Below are positions 1 through 7,572 of a stretch of 40,542 bases of DNA, one piece after another (position 1 is the stretch's first letter; each line of letters begins with the position of its first letter). The stretch comes from Candidatus Altimarinota bacterium. Lineage in GTDB: Bacteria > Patescibacteriota > Gracilibacteria > UBA4473. The DNA is taken from positions 1 to 40,542 of the forward strand of contig JAHDDZ010000001.1 in NCBI GenBank assembly GCA_020629095.1, read 5' to 3'. The position numbers were made by a program, and so were the translations under genes. The notes beneath the pieces are model-generated. The model saw only the letters and a list, made by a program, of their open reading frames with translations, did not search any database and had not been told where the DNA came from.

Positions 1-290
1 AAGTAATGCCCAAGCTCGTGTGCTATTGTAAATAATTTTCGACTAGCAGATTCGTCATTATTTACAATAATCTGCCATTTTCCATCCTTATTTCTCAACA
101 TGCCAGATATGTCACGCAAATCGCCCTGTAGAACCTCTATTCCGTTATTTCTTGCTATAGTTAATAACCTGTCCTTGCTGTTATCACAATTAATTTCAGA
201 TAATAATTTATCAACTATTTCGCTAATTTCTTGCTGCTTCGCAATGCCGACAAGTTTATTAACCATTTGTACTGGATTATCCATTTCCAT
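1..290 (-). CDS. ImmA/IrrE family metallo-endopeptidase, N-terminal part (runs off the left edge)
   Basis: Reading the minus strand from the ATG at 290 gives 96 codons with no stop before the window edge. Residues 91-95 are HELGH, the zinc-binding helix of the ImmA/IrrE (DUF955) metalloprotease family, preceded by a typical run (ASRKLFTIA) and an N-terminal helical part. Family members cleave repressors or regulators, often in mobile elements, toxin-antitoxin-like pairs or stress responses. The usual Xre-type HTH partner is not on the upstream side, where a divergent NUDIX gene lies; it could be fused or downstream outside the window. An alternative start is ATG 284. No Shine-Dalgarno sequence is visible. 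The family call rests on the HELGH motif and its context; the substrate is unknown. Confidence 0.75.
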   Translation of the reverse strand, partial: MEMDNPVQMVNKLVGIAKQQEISEIVDKLLSEINCDNSKDRLLTIARNNGIEVLQGDLRDISGMLRNKDGKWQIIVNNDESASRKLFTIAHELGHY

Positions 291-370
291 ATTAGTTTAG
301 TTTTAAGAATTGCAAAGTGTTTATTGCACTTTTCATATTTACTATGTTCATTGTTTTTTACGTGTTATAA

Positions 371-712
371 GGGGATATTTACCATTTTTTATTTGTAAGA
401 GAGCAAAAGAAAGGACAACTGGCGGTTTGGGGATTTCCGGGAGGAAAAATAGATGCAGGTGAGAGAAGAGAAGAAGCATTGGTCCGTGAAGTAAAAGAAG
501 AAACAGGTTTGGATATTCGCGTTCAAAATCCTCTTAAGGTGAAGCTGGTTAGGCGCACTGCTTATTTTTGCCAAGTCATAGGCGGGACTATCGAGTATGA
601 CCCAAGTGAGATATTAGAAGTAGCCTGGTTTACTCTTTCTGAGGCATTATCATTACAGCTTCGAGGTGGTTATACAGAGCAAATCATTCGTTTACTAGAA
701 CTGAATGACTAG
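371..712 (+). CDS. NUDIX hydrolase, 5-prime end unresolved (possibly decayed)
   Basis: The frame open from 371 to the TAG at 710-712 contains a full NUDIX box: GGKIDAGE, then REVKEETG, matching GX5EX7REUXEEXGU. Such enzymes hydrolyse nucleoside diphosphates linked to another moiety, using Mg2+ bound by the REXXEE glutamates. Just before the box lies a normal strand (FLFVREQ...WGFPGG). The problem is the start. An in-frame TAA at 368-370 closes the frame and there is no ATG before the box. The upstream ATG at 344 reads only eight codons before that stop. A start at TTG 479 would delete the first half of the catalytic box. Either a rare start near 377 is used, the gene is broken, or the assembly has an error. 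The 3-prime end overlaps the permease start by 8 nt. Confidence 0.6.
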   Translation, partial: GDIYHFLFVREQKKGQLAVWGFPGGKIDAGERREEALVREVKEETGLDIRVQNPLKVKLVRRTAYFCQVIGGTIEYDPSEILEVAWFTLSEALSLQLRGGYTEQIIRLLELND

Positions 713-1416
713 TTCTTACACAGCCTACTTTGCAGCCTTCGCAGTCGCTTCTGTAATTTCTGGAACAGTGGGCTTTGGGGCAATGCTTGTTTTTTTTGCT
801 ATAACTAGTTTTTTTGCACCAGATCTACAAATTCTCTTACTTGCAGCAAGCACTGCTGCAAATATTAAAACAATTTATCAGTTGCATTTGTTTTGGCCTC
901 ACATTCGTTGGGATATAACAAGGCAAATTTTATTATTAGGAGTGCCATTTGCAATACTCGGTTCGCTTATGGCGCAATATGTACCTGCAGATTTTTTTCG
1001 GCATTGGAGGATTTATATTGCTCTTTGTTTTGTGGAAATTTTCTAGCCCAAAGTTAGAAGAAATGCCCTCTTGGATTATAAAAATTTGGTCTGGTGTTTG
1101 GGGCAGTGTTTCAGGCTTGGTTGGGGCTGGAGGGCCTATTTTGGTTTCTTTGGTTTCGACTTTTCACCTGCAAAAAAATGCACTTGTTGCAACCATGCAG
1201 GCCCTTTTTTTCTTCTCGACTCTTGTCAAAATTCCAGGGTACCTGACAATTGAAAACAGCATCACTGATATTCGCTTTTTGTTCGTAATGGTGGTTATTG
1301 GCATTGTTGGGACTCGCATTGGCAAATGGCTTCATGATCGAGTCCCAGAGCAGTTGTTTCAAAAAGTTGTATTGGGGCTTTTGGCGCTGTCTGCAATGAA
1401 AATGTTGTGGCCCTAA
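705..1416 (+). pseudogene. TauE/SafE-family permease split by a +/-1 frameshift in a T run
   Basis: Two overlapping frames together give one TauE/SafE-like membrane protein of about 236 residues. The first (705 to a stop at 1044-1046) has the N-terminal helices with the family-typical GTVGFGAML segment. The second (open to the TAA at 1414-1416) has the C-terminal half, with a repeat of that element (GLVGAGGPILVSL). The frames meet at the seven-T run 992-998: removing one T yields the continuous sequence VPADFFGIGGFILLF. These permeases export or import sulfonates, sulfite or other anions across the inner membrane. The start ATG overlaps the NUDIX stop, suggesting coupling. It may be a real pseudogene, a phase-variable or slippage-dependent gene, or a homopolymer sequencing error. 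Confidence 0.65.
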
Positions 1417-1417
1417 A

Positions 1418-2407
1418 TTACATCATCGCGGCAATATCAATTAGCCTCTCGGTGTAGCCCCATTCATTATCGTACCAGCTTAGCACTTTTATCATATTTC
1501 CGCCGAGTGCCATGGTGCTGCCGGCGTCCACGATGCTACTGCGAGAGTCCATTTTATAGTCACTTGAAACCAGCGGCCGTGGCTCAAACCCAAGCACATC
1601 TGGGGCTTTTGCTGATGCGGCTTTTAGGGCTGTATTTACCTCTTCTGCGGTGACATCTTTTTTTAGTGTTACCACCAGATCAACTAGAGACACGGTCGGA
1701 GAAGGCACTCGAACGGCCATTCCATTTAGCTTTCCGCTGAGTTGTGGAAGCACAATCCCCACGGCTTTTGCAGCACCAGTTGTGGTCGGGATTAGGTTTT
1801 CGGCTGCAGCACGGCTGCGTCGTGCGTCTTTGTGCCCTGCATCTAATATATTTTGTGAAGTTGTGTAGCTGTGAATTGTTGTCACGAGTCCATGCTCAAT
1901 TCCAAAAGCGGCATCAAGCGCTTGTGCAACTGGTGCCAGGCAGTTTGTGGTACACGACGCGTTACTCACAAACACATCATCGCTGCTCAGGGCTTCGTCG
2001 TTTACACCTTTTACGAGCATCTTAAACCCGTCCCCCTTTGGTGGTGCGCTCAGCAGTACTTTTTTTGCCCCTTGGTCAATGTGTTGTTGGCAGCCCTCTT
2101 TTGTCCGAAATGCGCCTGTGCATTCGAGCACTATATCTACATTCAGCTCGCCCCATGGTAACTCAGATATATTTCGAGTTGTAAATTTCTCGACTGTATG
2201 GCCATCAATTTTGAGGGTATCCGCATCCACTATTTCAACCGTGCCAGCATATCGCCCAAAATTTGTATCAAACTCAAACAAATGCGCAGACATTTCTGTC
2301 TTGCTCGGGTCGTTTATAGCGACCAACTGCATGTCGTCTCGTTGCATAATAATGCGCGCCGCAGTTCGTCCGATTCGTCCAAAGCCGTTAATGGCAACTC
2401 GTTTCAT
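1418..2407 (-). CDS. gap: glyceraldehyde-3-phosphate dehydrogenase, type I
   Basis: A 329-residue enzyme of normal family length. It oxidises glyceraldehyde 3-phosphate to 1,3-bisphosphoglycerate with NAD+ in cytoplasmic glycolysis. The dinucleotide-binding motif GFGRIGR is at residues 8-14, followed by an Asp in IND (about residue 33) consistent with NAD preference. The catalytic cysteine is Cys152 in SNASCTTNC and the partner histidine is His179 in TTIHSYT. The substrate-binding loop RAAAENLIPTTTGAAKAV and the C-terminal WYDNEWGY signature are intact. It stands alone on the minus strand, with a probable promoter at 2433-2438 (TATACT) and a leader of about 19 nt. Its stop codon is one nucleotide from the stop of the convergent permease. 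Confidence 0.97.
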   Translation of the reverse strand: MKRVAINGFGRIGRTAARIIMQRDDMQLVAINDPSKTEMSAHLFEFDTNFGRYAGTVEIVDADTLKIDGHTVEKFTTRNISELPWGELNVDIVLECTGAFRTKEGCQQHIDQGAKKVLLSAPPKGDGFKMLVKGVNDEALSSDDVFVSNASCTTNCLAPVAQALDAAFGIEHGLVTTIHSYTTSQNILDAGHKDARRSRAAAENLIPTTTGAAKAVGIVLPQLSGKLNGMAVRVPSPTVSLVDLVVTLKKDVTAEEVNTALKAASAKAPDVLGFEPRPLVSSDYKMDSRSSIVDAGSTMALGGNMIKVLSWYDNEWGYTERLIDIAAMM

Positions 2408-2432
2408 GGGGAAAAAATGTTAGTCAGAGCGA

Positions 2433-2459
2433 GTATAGTCATTTTTTGAGTAGGTCAAA
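2433..2459 (-). promoter_or_regulatory. probable gap promoter
   Basis: On the minus strand TATACT occupies 2438-2433 and TTGACC occupies 2459-2454, a 15-base spacer, which is short. The predicted transcript would start near 2426, leaving a 19-nt leader without a Shine-Dalgarno motif. It is packed back to back with the promoter of the gene starting at 2486. Confidence 0.45.
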
Positions 2460-2470
2460 GAGAACTTTTG

Positions 2471-2485
2471 TGATATAATAGAAAG
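2471..2485 (+). promoter_or_regulatory. extended -10 promoter giving a leaderless transcript
   Basis: TGATATAAT (2471-2479) is a perfect extended -10 (TGnTATAAT). Counting from its last T as -7, the first transcribed base is 2486, the A of the start codon. No good -35 is seen, as is common when the TG extension is present. Confidence 0.7.
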
Positions 2486-3694
2486 ATGTATTTTTGGCGC
2501 ATTTTGGCCCTTGTTTTGTTTCTGTCTCCGCTTGTATATGCGGATGATCAAGCAGTGCCAGAAAATGATTGCCAAATTGACGCAAACCAAAAAGAGAAGA
2601 CAACGGGCATTGCCCAATATATTTCGAATATTGATACGGACACGTATTTGCAGGTTGAGGACAGTTCTGGCTATACTTCCACAGAATATATTGAGGATCT
2701 GAAAAGCAAAAATACTTCAATGGAAAGCCCATTTTTGCATACGCTCTCACTCAGCCTTGAAACCGCAAAGTCGGCGCTTGGGCTGACAGACATCAGTGGC
2801 GAAAGTGCGGCGCTGGTCGAAGAGGCGTTTTATAAACGAGAGGAGCAAGTATTATTGCGGCATGTGTTTCAGACAAAACCGCTTAGCGGAAACTGCCGTG
2901 TGCACTTCGTAACTGACGACATCCGCCGAGACGTAAAAGCGCGAATAAATGAAGCGTGTGTGCAATTGGCTTCATTTGCAGAAGATGCAGATCGGATTTT
3001 GGAAACGCCAAAATCGCCAGAATACTACGCCGGGGTTCGCTTTCAAACATGTAAAAATGAGCTGATAGTGCCGATTATTTCACAGCTTAAAAATATTATC
3101 GGAGGAGGAAATAGCTCGCTAGAGCAGAAATATGCTGAGCTGACAGATAAAGATTCAAGCTGGCAGACTATCCAAAAAGATCTGTCAGAAAAGCGAAAAG
3201 AGTGGAGAACCGCGCAGGAGATTGGTGACACTGAAGATGTGGAGCGGATTCAAGAAGAAATAGAGGCACTGGAGGATGAGTTAGAGCAAATTACGATTGC
3301 AGTAGAAAGTCGGCTGGAGCTCTATAAATCATATGTGCAGGTGCTGGAAGAAAGCGCAACCGCGAGCAATGTGCAGTTGAGTGGCAGCCAAACGGGCACA
3401 TTTGATGTGTGCGTGCTGTCTATTGGCGGAGAGTGCACACGAAATGTGTGGGGAGATGGCGAAAATAGCCTGTTTACAAAGATAATTCGAGGGGCGATAA
3501 GTGTAGTTGGCACCCTGGCGGTTGTTGTCCTTATCATTGCTGGCTACTACTTGCTGCTTAGTCGCGGTGACGAGTCAATGCAAGCAACCGGAAAGGGGAT
3601 GATATTAAACGTGGTGTTGGGGTTGGCAGTCGTGTTCCTCAGCTATGTGCTGGTGCAGGCGGTCATCTCGTTTCTCTTTAGCCTTGGCGGATGA
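2486..3694 (+). CDS. secreted/membrane protein with coiled coil and C-terminal T4SS-pilin-like helix pair
   Basis: A 402-residue protein. An N-terminal signal peptide (MYFWRILALVLFLSPLVYA, residues 1-19) is followed by an extracytoplasmic region with several cysteines, then a charged segment around residues 215-275, rich in Glu, Lys, Arg and Gln, that should form a coiled coil. Residues 329-402 hold two hydrophobic helices separated by a short loop (SRGDESMQATGKGM). This is the arrangement of the VirB2/TrbC-like pilin family found widely in CPR genomes (T4SS_pilin, PF18895). It overlaps the next gene by 4 nt (ATGA) and the pair look like partners. A role in a surface appendage or secretion-like envelope complex is an inference; the ectodomain is not recognised. 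Confidence 0.7.
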   Translation: MYFWRILALVLFLSPLVYADDQAVPENDCQIDANQKEKTTGIAQYISNIDTDTYLQVEDSSGYTSTEYIEDLKSKNTSMESPFLHTLSLSLETAKSALGLTDISGESAALVEEAFYKREEQVLLRHVFQTKPLSGNCRVHFVTDDIRRDVKARINEACVQLASFAEDADRILETPKSPEYYAGVRFQTCKNELIVPIISQLKNIIGGGNSSLEQKYAELTDKDSSWQTIQKDLSEKRKEWRTAQEIGDTEDVERIQEEIEALEDELEQITIAVESRLELYKSYVQVLEESATASNVQLSGSQTGTFDVCVLSIGGECTRNVWGDGENSLFTKIIRGAISVVGTLAVVVLIIAGYYLLLSRGDESMQATGKGMILNVVLGLAVVFLSYVLVQAVISFLFSLGG

Positions 3695-6129
3695 TGAGAA
3701 AAGTATTATTAGCTTTTGCGTTGTGCTTGTTGCCGACTTTTGCCCATGGGTTGGTGGTGCAAACTGGCACGTGGGAGAATAATAGGTGGGAAAGAAGCAC
3801 GGAGGATTTATTGCCAGGGGATGTGTTTTACATCCTCATAAATGAAAAGGAAAGTGATGAGATTTTGATAGATTCGAGTGGAGGATTGGTCTTGAAAAAA
3901 GAAGGAGCAAAAGTTGATTTTGACCCCCAAAAAACAATTATTGCCGCAGAGAACTGGAGAGAGCTAGCTGCAGATAAAGACCCAGATGCAAAAAATATTG
4001 TGCTAGAGGCAAAAGTTGGAACGGACATACGAAACACAAAAGAGGAATATCAGCTGCTGATTCCGTATCTTTTAAAAGATGGAGACACCACAAAAACACG
4101 CACAGCAAATGTAACAATCAAGGTTGGGGCGCCGAGTGCGCGGATTGTGAAATCAATCTCGCGGCCGCTTGACCAGCCCAATCGATTTACCGCTGAGCTG
4201 TCTTCTATTCCGCCAAATGTTTTAAGCAATGATGGATTTATTCCTGTTTTTGAGTGGGAATATCGTGAAAATGGAACAGAGAATTGGAGTGCGATATCGC
4301 CTGTACCACAGTGTGATAATGACACAAGCAGTAAAGTAAAGTGCTCTATCGTAATTACGCCAAGTGAAGTGAGTGCCCCGGGGTTCATTTTTGGTGTGGT
4401 TTATGACATACGGGTTACGGTCAAGGGGGTTGTGCCTGGTGATGAACTCGTTGCCACAACAGAGGCTGATTTTCCATCTGGAAATAACCTGCGGGTTATC
4501 ATCAGTCAGCCAAAAGGGCAGGATGAAAAGTGGGTTGGAAATGAAGGAATTGAGGAGAAATATACGTTTGCAGCAACGCCAAATGGATCGCTAAATGCTT
4601 ATGCAAACGCGGGACACTATGGCCTGTGGGTGCTGCGAGAGGAGGCAACTGGGGCGGATATTTCATCGGTTCCAACAGGCTCAACGGCGCAATACACAGT
4701 TGACCAGCGAAAGATAACGCCCGAAACGGCGCACACATTTCCGGGCGACCCACTACAGAAATGGCTTCAGATGAATGGAATAGAGGCCATGCAGGCGGGG
4801 CGATATGCAGTTGATTTCTATGTACTGCAGAAGGTAACCAGTGATGCGCATGATAATACCCCAGAAAACAAACGCCGTACTTTTCAGTCAAATGGAGACA
4901 CCGTGTATCTCCGACAAATAGAGCGAGATACGCTGACATTTACGGTTGTTAATCCAGACCTGAAAGTGAAGATAAATGGGTTAGGGCCGCATTCAATATT
5001 GCTTCCGTATGAAGAAGTTTTAGATCTTTCGGTTGAGCTGGATGGTATCGACGAGGCGTTGGTTGGGGAGATTGAGTGGAGGGCGGGGGCAGAAGAGGCT
5101 TTTGATCCTATAGGATATGTTGATTTACTAACAGCCAAAACAAAGCCAAATAGCCAAATAAGGCCTTTTCAGAAATATATTTTTGAGGCAACAATGATTT
5201 TAACAGATGGAAGTAGAACCACTGGTTTTGCCGAATTTGAAACCCAAGCAGATTGCGATGACCCTCAAGCGCAGGCACAATATCCAAATGAGTGTTTTGG
5301 GACAGGAAGTGGCCTGACTGGGCGCAAAGGCGAATTGCTGCACCGGGGGCAGTGCGTGCCACCAGAAAGCGTAAACTCGAGTGCGATTGGGTGGTATGAG
5401 AATGGCGCCGCGATGGCACTACCGATTCCGCCCTTGGTAGAAGGGACAGATGGTAAAGAGCTGCACTGGTGTTTTTGCTATGAGCGGCCAGTGGTAAATG
5501 AATTTGGGGAGGCATTAAAACGCCTTGAGTGGTATCAGACCGTGTTGAAAGAATCAGCCAATGGGGACAGCCTGGTTACTGCCAAGCGGGTTAATTATTG
5601 CGTGCCGCTGCAGGACTGCTTGGGCGACGTGTGTGCTATTTCAGGAGATAATGGATTTGACCTTTTTAGTAACTCTATACGAACTGTGTATCGATATGGC
5701 GCGTTTATAATTGGTTCAATTGTAGTTCTTATTTTGGTATGGAGTGGCATTCAGATGATGCTAGGCGGCGCAAACAGCGCACTCTATGAAGATGCCAAAA
5801 TGCGCATCTTGCAGGCGCTTTTAAGCATGGGATTGCTTTTTAGCAGCGCCATGATACTCCAAGCTGTAAATCCTTACTTCTTTCGGTCAGGTGAGGTTGA
5901 CGTAGCCGATAGTGATGCCGACGGTCTGCCAGACTGGTGGGAGAGAGAACATCGACTTGACCCATTTGACCCACAAGACTCGGGCTTTTCACAATCAAAA
6001 CAGTTGGAGGCCTGTAATGCACTGACCCCAGGAAATGGCGGGGACATTGATCTGGACGGAGATGGGGTTTGTAATTATCTCGAATATGTGCGAGGGACGG
6101 ATCCGCAATATGCAGAAGTCACAAACTAG
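3691..6129 (+). CDS. large envelope protein: Ig-like ectodomain, pilin-like helix pair, calcium-binding tail
   Basis: An 812-residue protein with a signal peptide (residues 1-20, ending in FAHG). A long region to about residue 540, mostly beta-strand in character, suggests repeated Ig-like domains. A cysteine-containing segment follows (e.g. HWCFCYE, CLGDVCAISG). Two transmembrane helices at about 667-728 resemble the T4SS-pilin hairpin of the gene before it. The tail (732-812) carries two DxDxDG-type calcium-binding loops: DSDADGLPDWWE at 740-751 and DLDGDGVCNYLE at 787-798, like thrombospondin type 3 or dockerin repeats. Its ATG overlaps the upstream stop (ATGA), implying coupled synthesis. 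A specific function is not recognised. A pilin fused to a large exposed domain or an envelope assembly subunit are both possible. Confidence 0.65.
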   Translation: MMRKVLLAFALCLLPTFAHGLVVQTGTWENNRWERSTEDLLPGDVFYILINEKESDEILIDSSGGLVLKKEGAKVDFDPQKTIIAAENWRELAADKDPDAKNIVLEAKVGTDIRNTKEEYQLLIPYLLKDGDTTKTRTANVTIKVGAPSARIVKSISRPLDQPNRFTAELSSIPPNVLSNDGFIPVFEWEYRENGTENWSAISPVPQCDNDTSSKVKCSIVITPSEVSAPGFIFGVVYDIRVTVKGVVPGDELVATTEADFPSGNNLRVIISQPKGQDEKWVGNEGIEEKYTFAATPNGSLNAYANAGHYGLWVLREEATGADISSVPTGSTAQYTVDQRKITPETAHTFPGDPLQKWLQMNGIEAMQAGRYAVDFYVLQKVTSDAHDNTPENKRRTFQSNGDTVYLRQIERDTLTFTVVNPDLKVKINGLGPHSILLPYEEVLDLSVELDGIDEALVGEIEWRAGAEEAFDPIGYVDLLTAKTKPNSQIRPFQKYIFEATMILTDGSRTTGFAEFETQADCDDPQAQAQYPNECFGTGSGLTGRKGELLHRGQCVPPESVNSSAIGWYENGAAMALPIPPLVEGTDGKELHWCFCYERPVVNEFGEALKRLEWYQTVLKESANGDSLVTAKRVNYCVPLQDCLGDVCAISGDNGFDLFSNSIRTVYRYGAFIIGSIVVLILVWSGIQMMLGGANSALYEDAKMRILQALLSMGLLFSSAMILQAVNPYFFRSGEVDVADSDADGLPDWWEREHRLDPFDPQDSGFSQSKQLEACNALTPGNGGDIDLDGDGVCNYLEYVRGTDPQYAEVTN

Positions 6130-6165
6130 GAATTAGATTTGTTTGTGTGTGTGGGGGTAAAATGC

Positions 6166-6202
6166 TTGACAGTTTTTTCTGTTCGCCTAGCATGTTGGCG
6201 AA
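6166..6202 (+). promoter_or_regulatory. EF-Tu promoter with overlapping dyad
   Basis: TTGACA (6166-6171), a 16-base spacer and TAGCAT (6188-6193) predict a start near 6200 and a 23-nt leader. The inverted repeat TTCGCC (6182-6187) / GGCGAA (6197-6202) brackets the -10 box and could be an operator or a short hairpin. The stretch between -10 and +1 contains TTGGCG, also seen at the EF-G promoter. Confidence 0.7.
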
Positions 6203-6222
6203 TCTTTTTAACCTACCCTAAG

Positions 6223-7416
6223 ATGAATGAGTTTGTACGAAACAAGCCACACGTAAATGTGGGTACCATTGGTCATGTTGATCATGGAAAAACCACTCTT
6301 ACTGCTGCCATTACAGCAGTTCTTAATAACCGTCACGGAGACCTTGCGGCGAATCAAGCAGTTGCGTTTGACGCAATTGATAACGCGCCAGAAGAAAAAG
6401 CGCGTGGGATTACTATCTCAACAAGTCACCAAGAGTATGAAACAGCAGCACGTCATTACGCACATGTTGACTGTCCAGGACATGCCGATTATGTGAAAAA
6501 CATGATTACAGGGGCGGCTCAAATGGACGGGGCAATCCTCGTTTGTGCAGCAACTGACGGGCCAATGCCACAGACAAAAGAGCACATCCTTCTTGCAAAA
6601 CAAGTTGGCGTTGATCACATCGTTGTTTTCTTGAATAAGTGCGATATGATGGACGACGAAGAAATGCTAGAGCTTGTGGAAATGGAAATTCGAGAAGAGC
6701 TATCAAAACGTGATTACAACGGAGATGACGCAATTATTGTTCGAGGTTCTGCGCTAAAAGCACTTGAAGACCCAGGCAGCGAATGGGGAGATAAAATTAT
6801 GGAATTGATGACGTCTCTTGATACTGAAATTCCAGAACCAAAACGAGAAATCGATAAAGATTTCCTTATGCCAGTTGAAGACGTATTCTCTATTAAAGGT
6901 CGTGGAACTGTTGCAACAGGGCGAATCGAGCAAGGGAAGATCAACACAGGCGATGAAGTAGAGCTGGTTGGGATTAAAGAAACTCGAAAGCTGGTTGTGA
7001 CTGGTGTAGAGATGTTTAAAAAACTACTAGGAGAAGGTCTGGCAGGGGACAATGTTGGTCTACTCCTTCGCGGTATTGAGCGAGAAGAAATCGAGCGTGG
7101 ACAAGTGCTTGCAAAGCCTGGTTCAATTACTCCGCACAACGAGTTTGAAGCTGAGGTTTACATCCTTAAAAAAGAAGAAGGTGGTCGTCACACTCCATTC
7201 TTCAAAGGCTACAAGCCACAATTTTTCATCCGAACATCTGATATTACTGGTGAAATTCACCTACCAGACGGTGTTGAAATGGTGATGCCTGGTGACAATG
7301 CCAAGTTCACAGTGAGCCTCGGTTCACTTATCGCCCTAAATGAAGGAACGCGATTCGCGATCCGAGAGGGAGGACGGACAGTTGGTGCTGGTGTAGTAAC
7401 AAAAATTACAAAGTAA
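6223..7416 (+). CDS. tuf: translation elongation factor Tu
   Basis: A 397-residue GTPase that delivers aminoacyl-tRNA to the ribosome. The start is placed at ATG 6223 because the typical EF-Tu N-terminus (FVRNKPHVNVGTIGHVDHGK) follows directly; the longer in-frame extension to 6139 lies over the promoter. G1 is GHVDHGKT (residues 17-24), the effector loop has RGITIS, G3 is DCPGH and G4 is NKCD. Domains 2 and 3 are complete and end in VVTKITK. The gene is monocistronic, between a consensus promoter and an intrinsic terminator. No ribosomal-protein or fusA neighbour is attached, unlike the usual str operon. Confidence 0.98.
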   Translation: MNEFVRNKPHVNVGTIGHVDHGKTTLTAAITAVLNNRHGDLAANQAVAFDAIDNAPEEKARGITISTSHQEYETAARHYAHVDCPGHADYVKNMITGAAQMDGAILVCAATDGPMPQTKEHILLAKQVGVDHIVVFLNKCDMMDDEEMLELVEMEIREELSKRDYNGDDAIIVRGSALKALEDPGSEWGDKIMELMTSLDTEIPEPKREIDKDFLMPVEDVFSIKGRGTVATGRIEQGKINTGDEVELVGIKETRKLVVTGVEMFKKLLGEGLAGDNVGLLLRGIEREEIERGQVLAKPGSITPHNEFEAEVYILKKEEGGRHTPFFKGYKPQFFIRTSDITGEIHLPDGVEMVMPGDNAKFTVSLGSLIALNEGTRFAIREGGRTVGAGVVTKITK

Positions 7417-7440
7417 TTATTTTCAAAACCGCTCAAAAAA

Positions 7441-7465
7441 AGCTCTCCAAGCGGAGAGCTTTTTT
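7441..7465 (+). terminator. intrinsic terminator after EF-Tu
   Basis: AGCTCTCC (7441-7448), loop AAGC, GGAGAGCT (7453-7460), then a T run to 7465. The run of A before the stem makes it potentially bidirectional. Confidence 0.9.
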
Positions 7466-7535
7466 AGTAGAGCTAGCTAGCTTTTTGGGTTTTGAAACGA
7501 TGATTTCTTAATTGGGCAATTGCCCTGGCAAATAG

Positions 7536-7564
7536 TTGACGCGATTGCTAGTTTTTGCTACTCT
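7536..7564 (+). promoter_or_regulatory. dnaJ promoter, near-leaderless
   Basis: TTGACG (7536-7541), 17-base spacer, TGCTACTCT with -10 hexamer at 7559-7564. The predicted start is 7571, two bases before the ATG at 7573. A 12-base palindrome (GGGCAATTGCCC, 7514-7525) sits just upstream of the -35 and could bind a regulator; it does not resemble the CIRCE heat-shock element. Confidence 0.6.
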
Positions 7565-7572
7565 GCGCCCCG

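Noticed and set aside
6139..6222. N-terminal extension of EF-Tu
   Set aside because: It covers the promoter and has no counterpart in the family.
7471..7487. AGCTAGCTAGCT followed by T5 as a second terminator after EF-Tu
   Set aside because: A perfect palindrome without loop space gives a poor hairpin, and the strong terminator lies just upstream.
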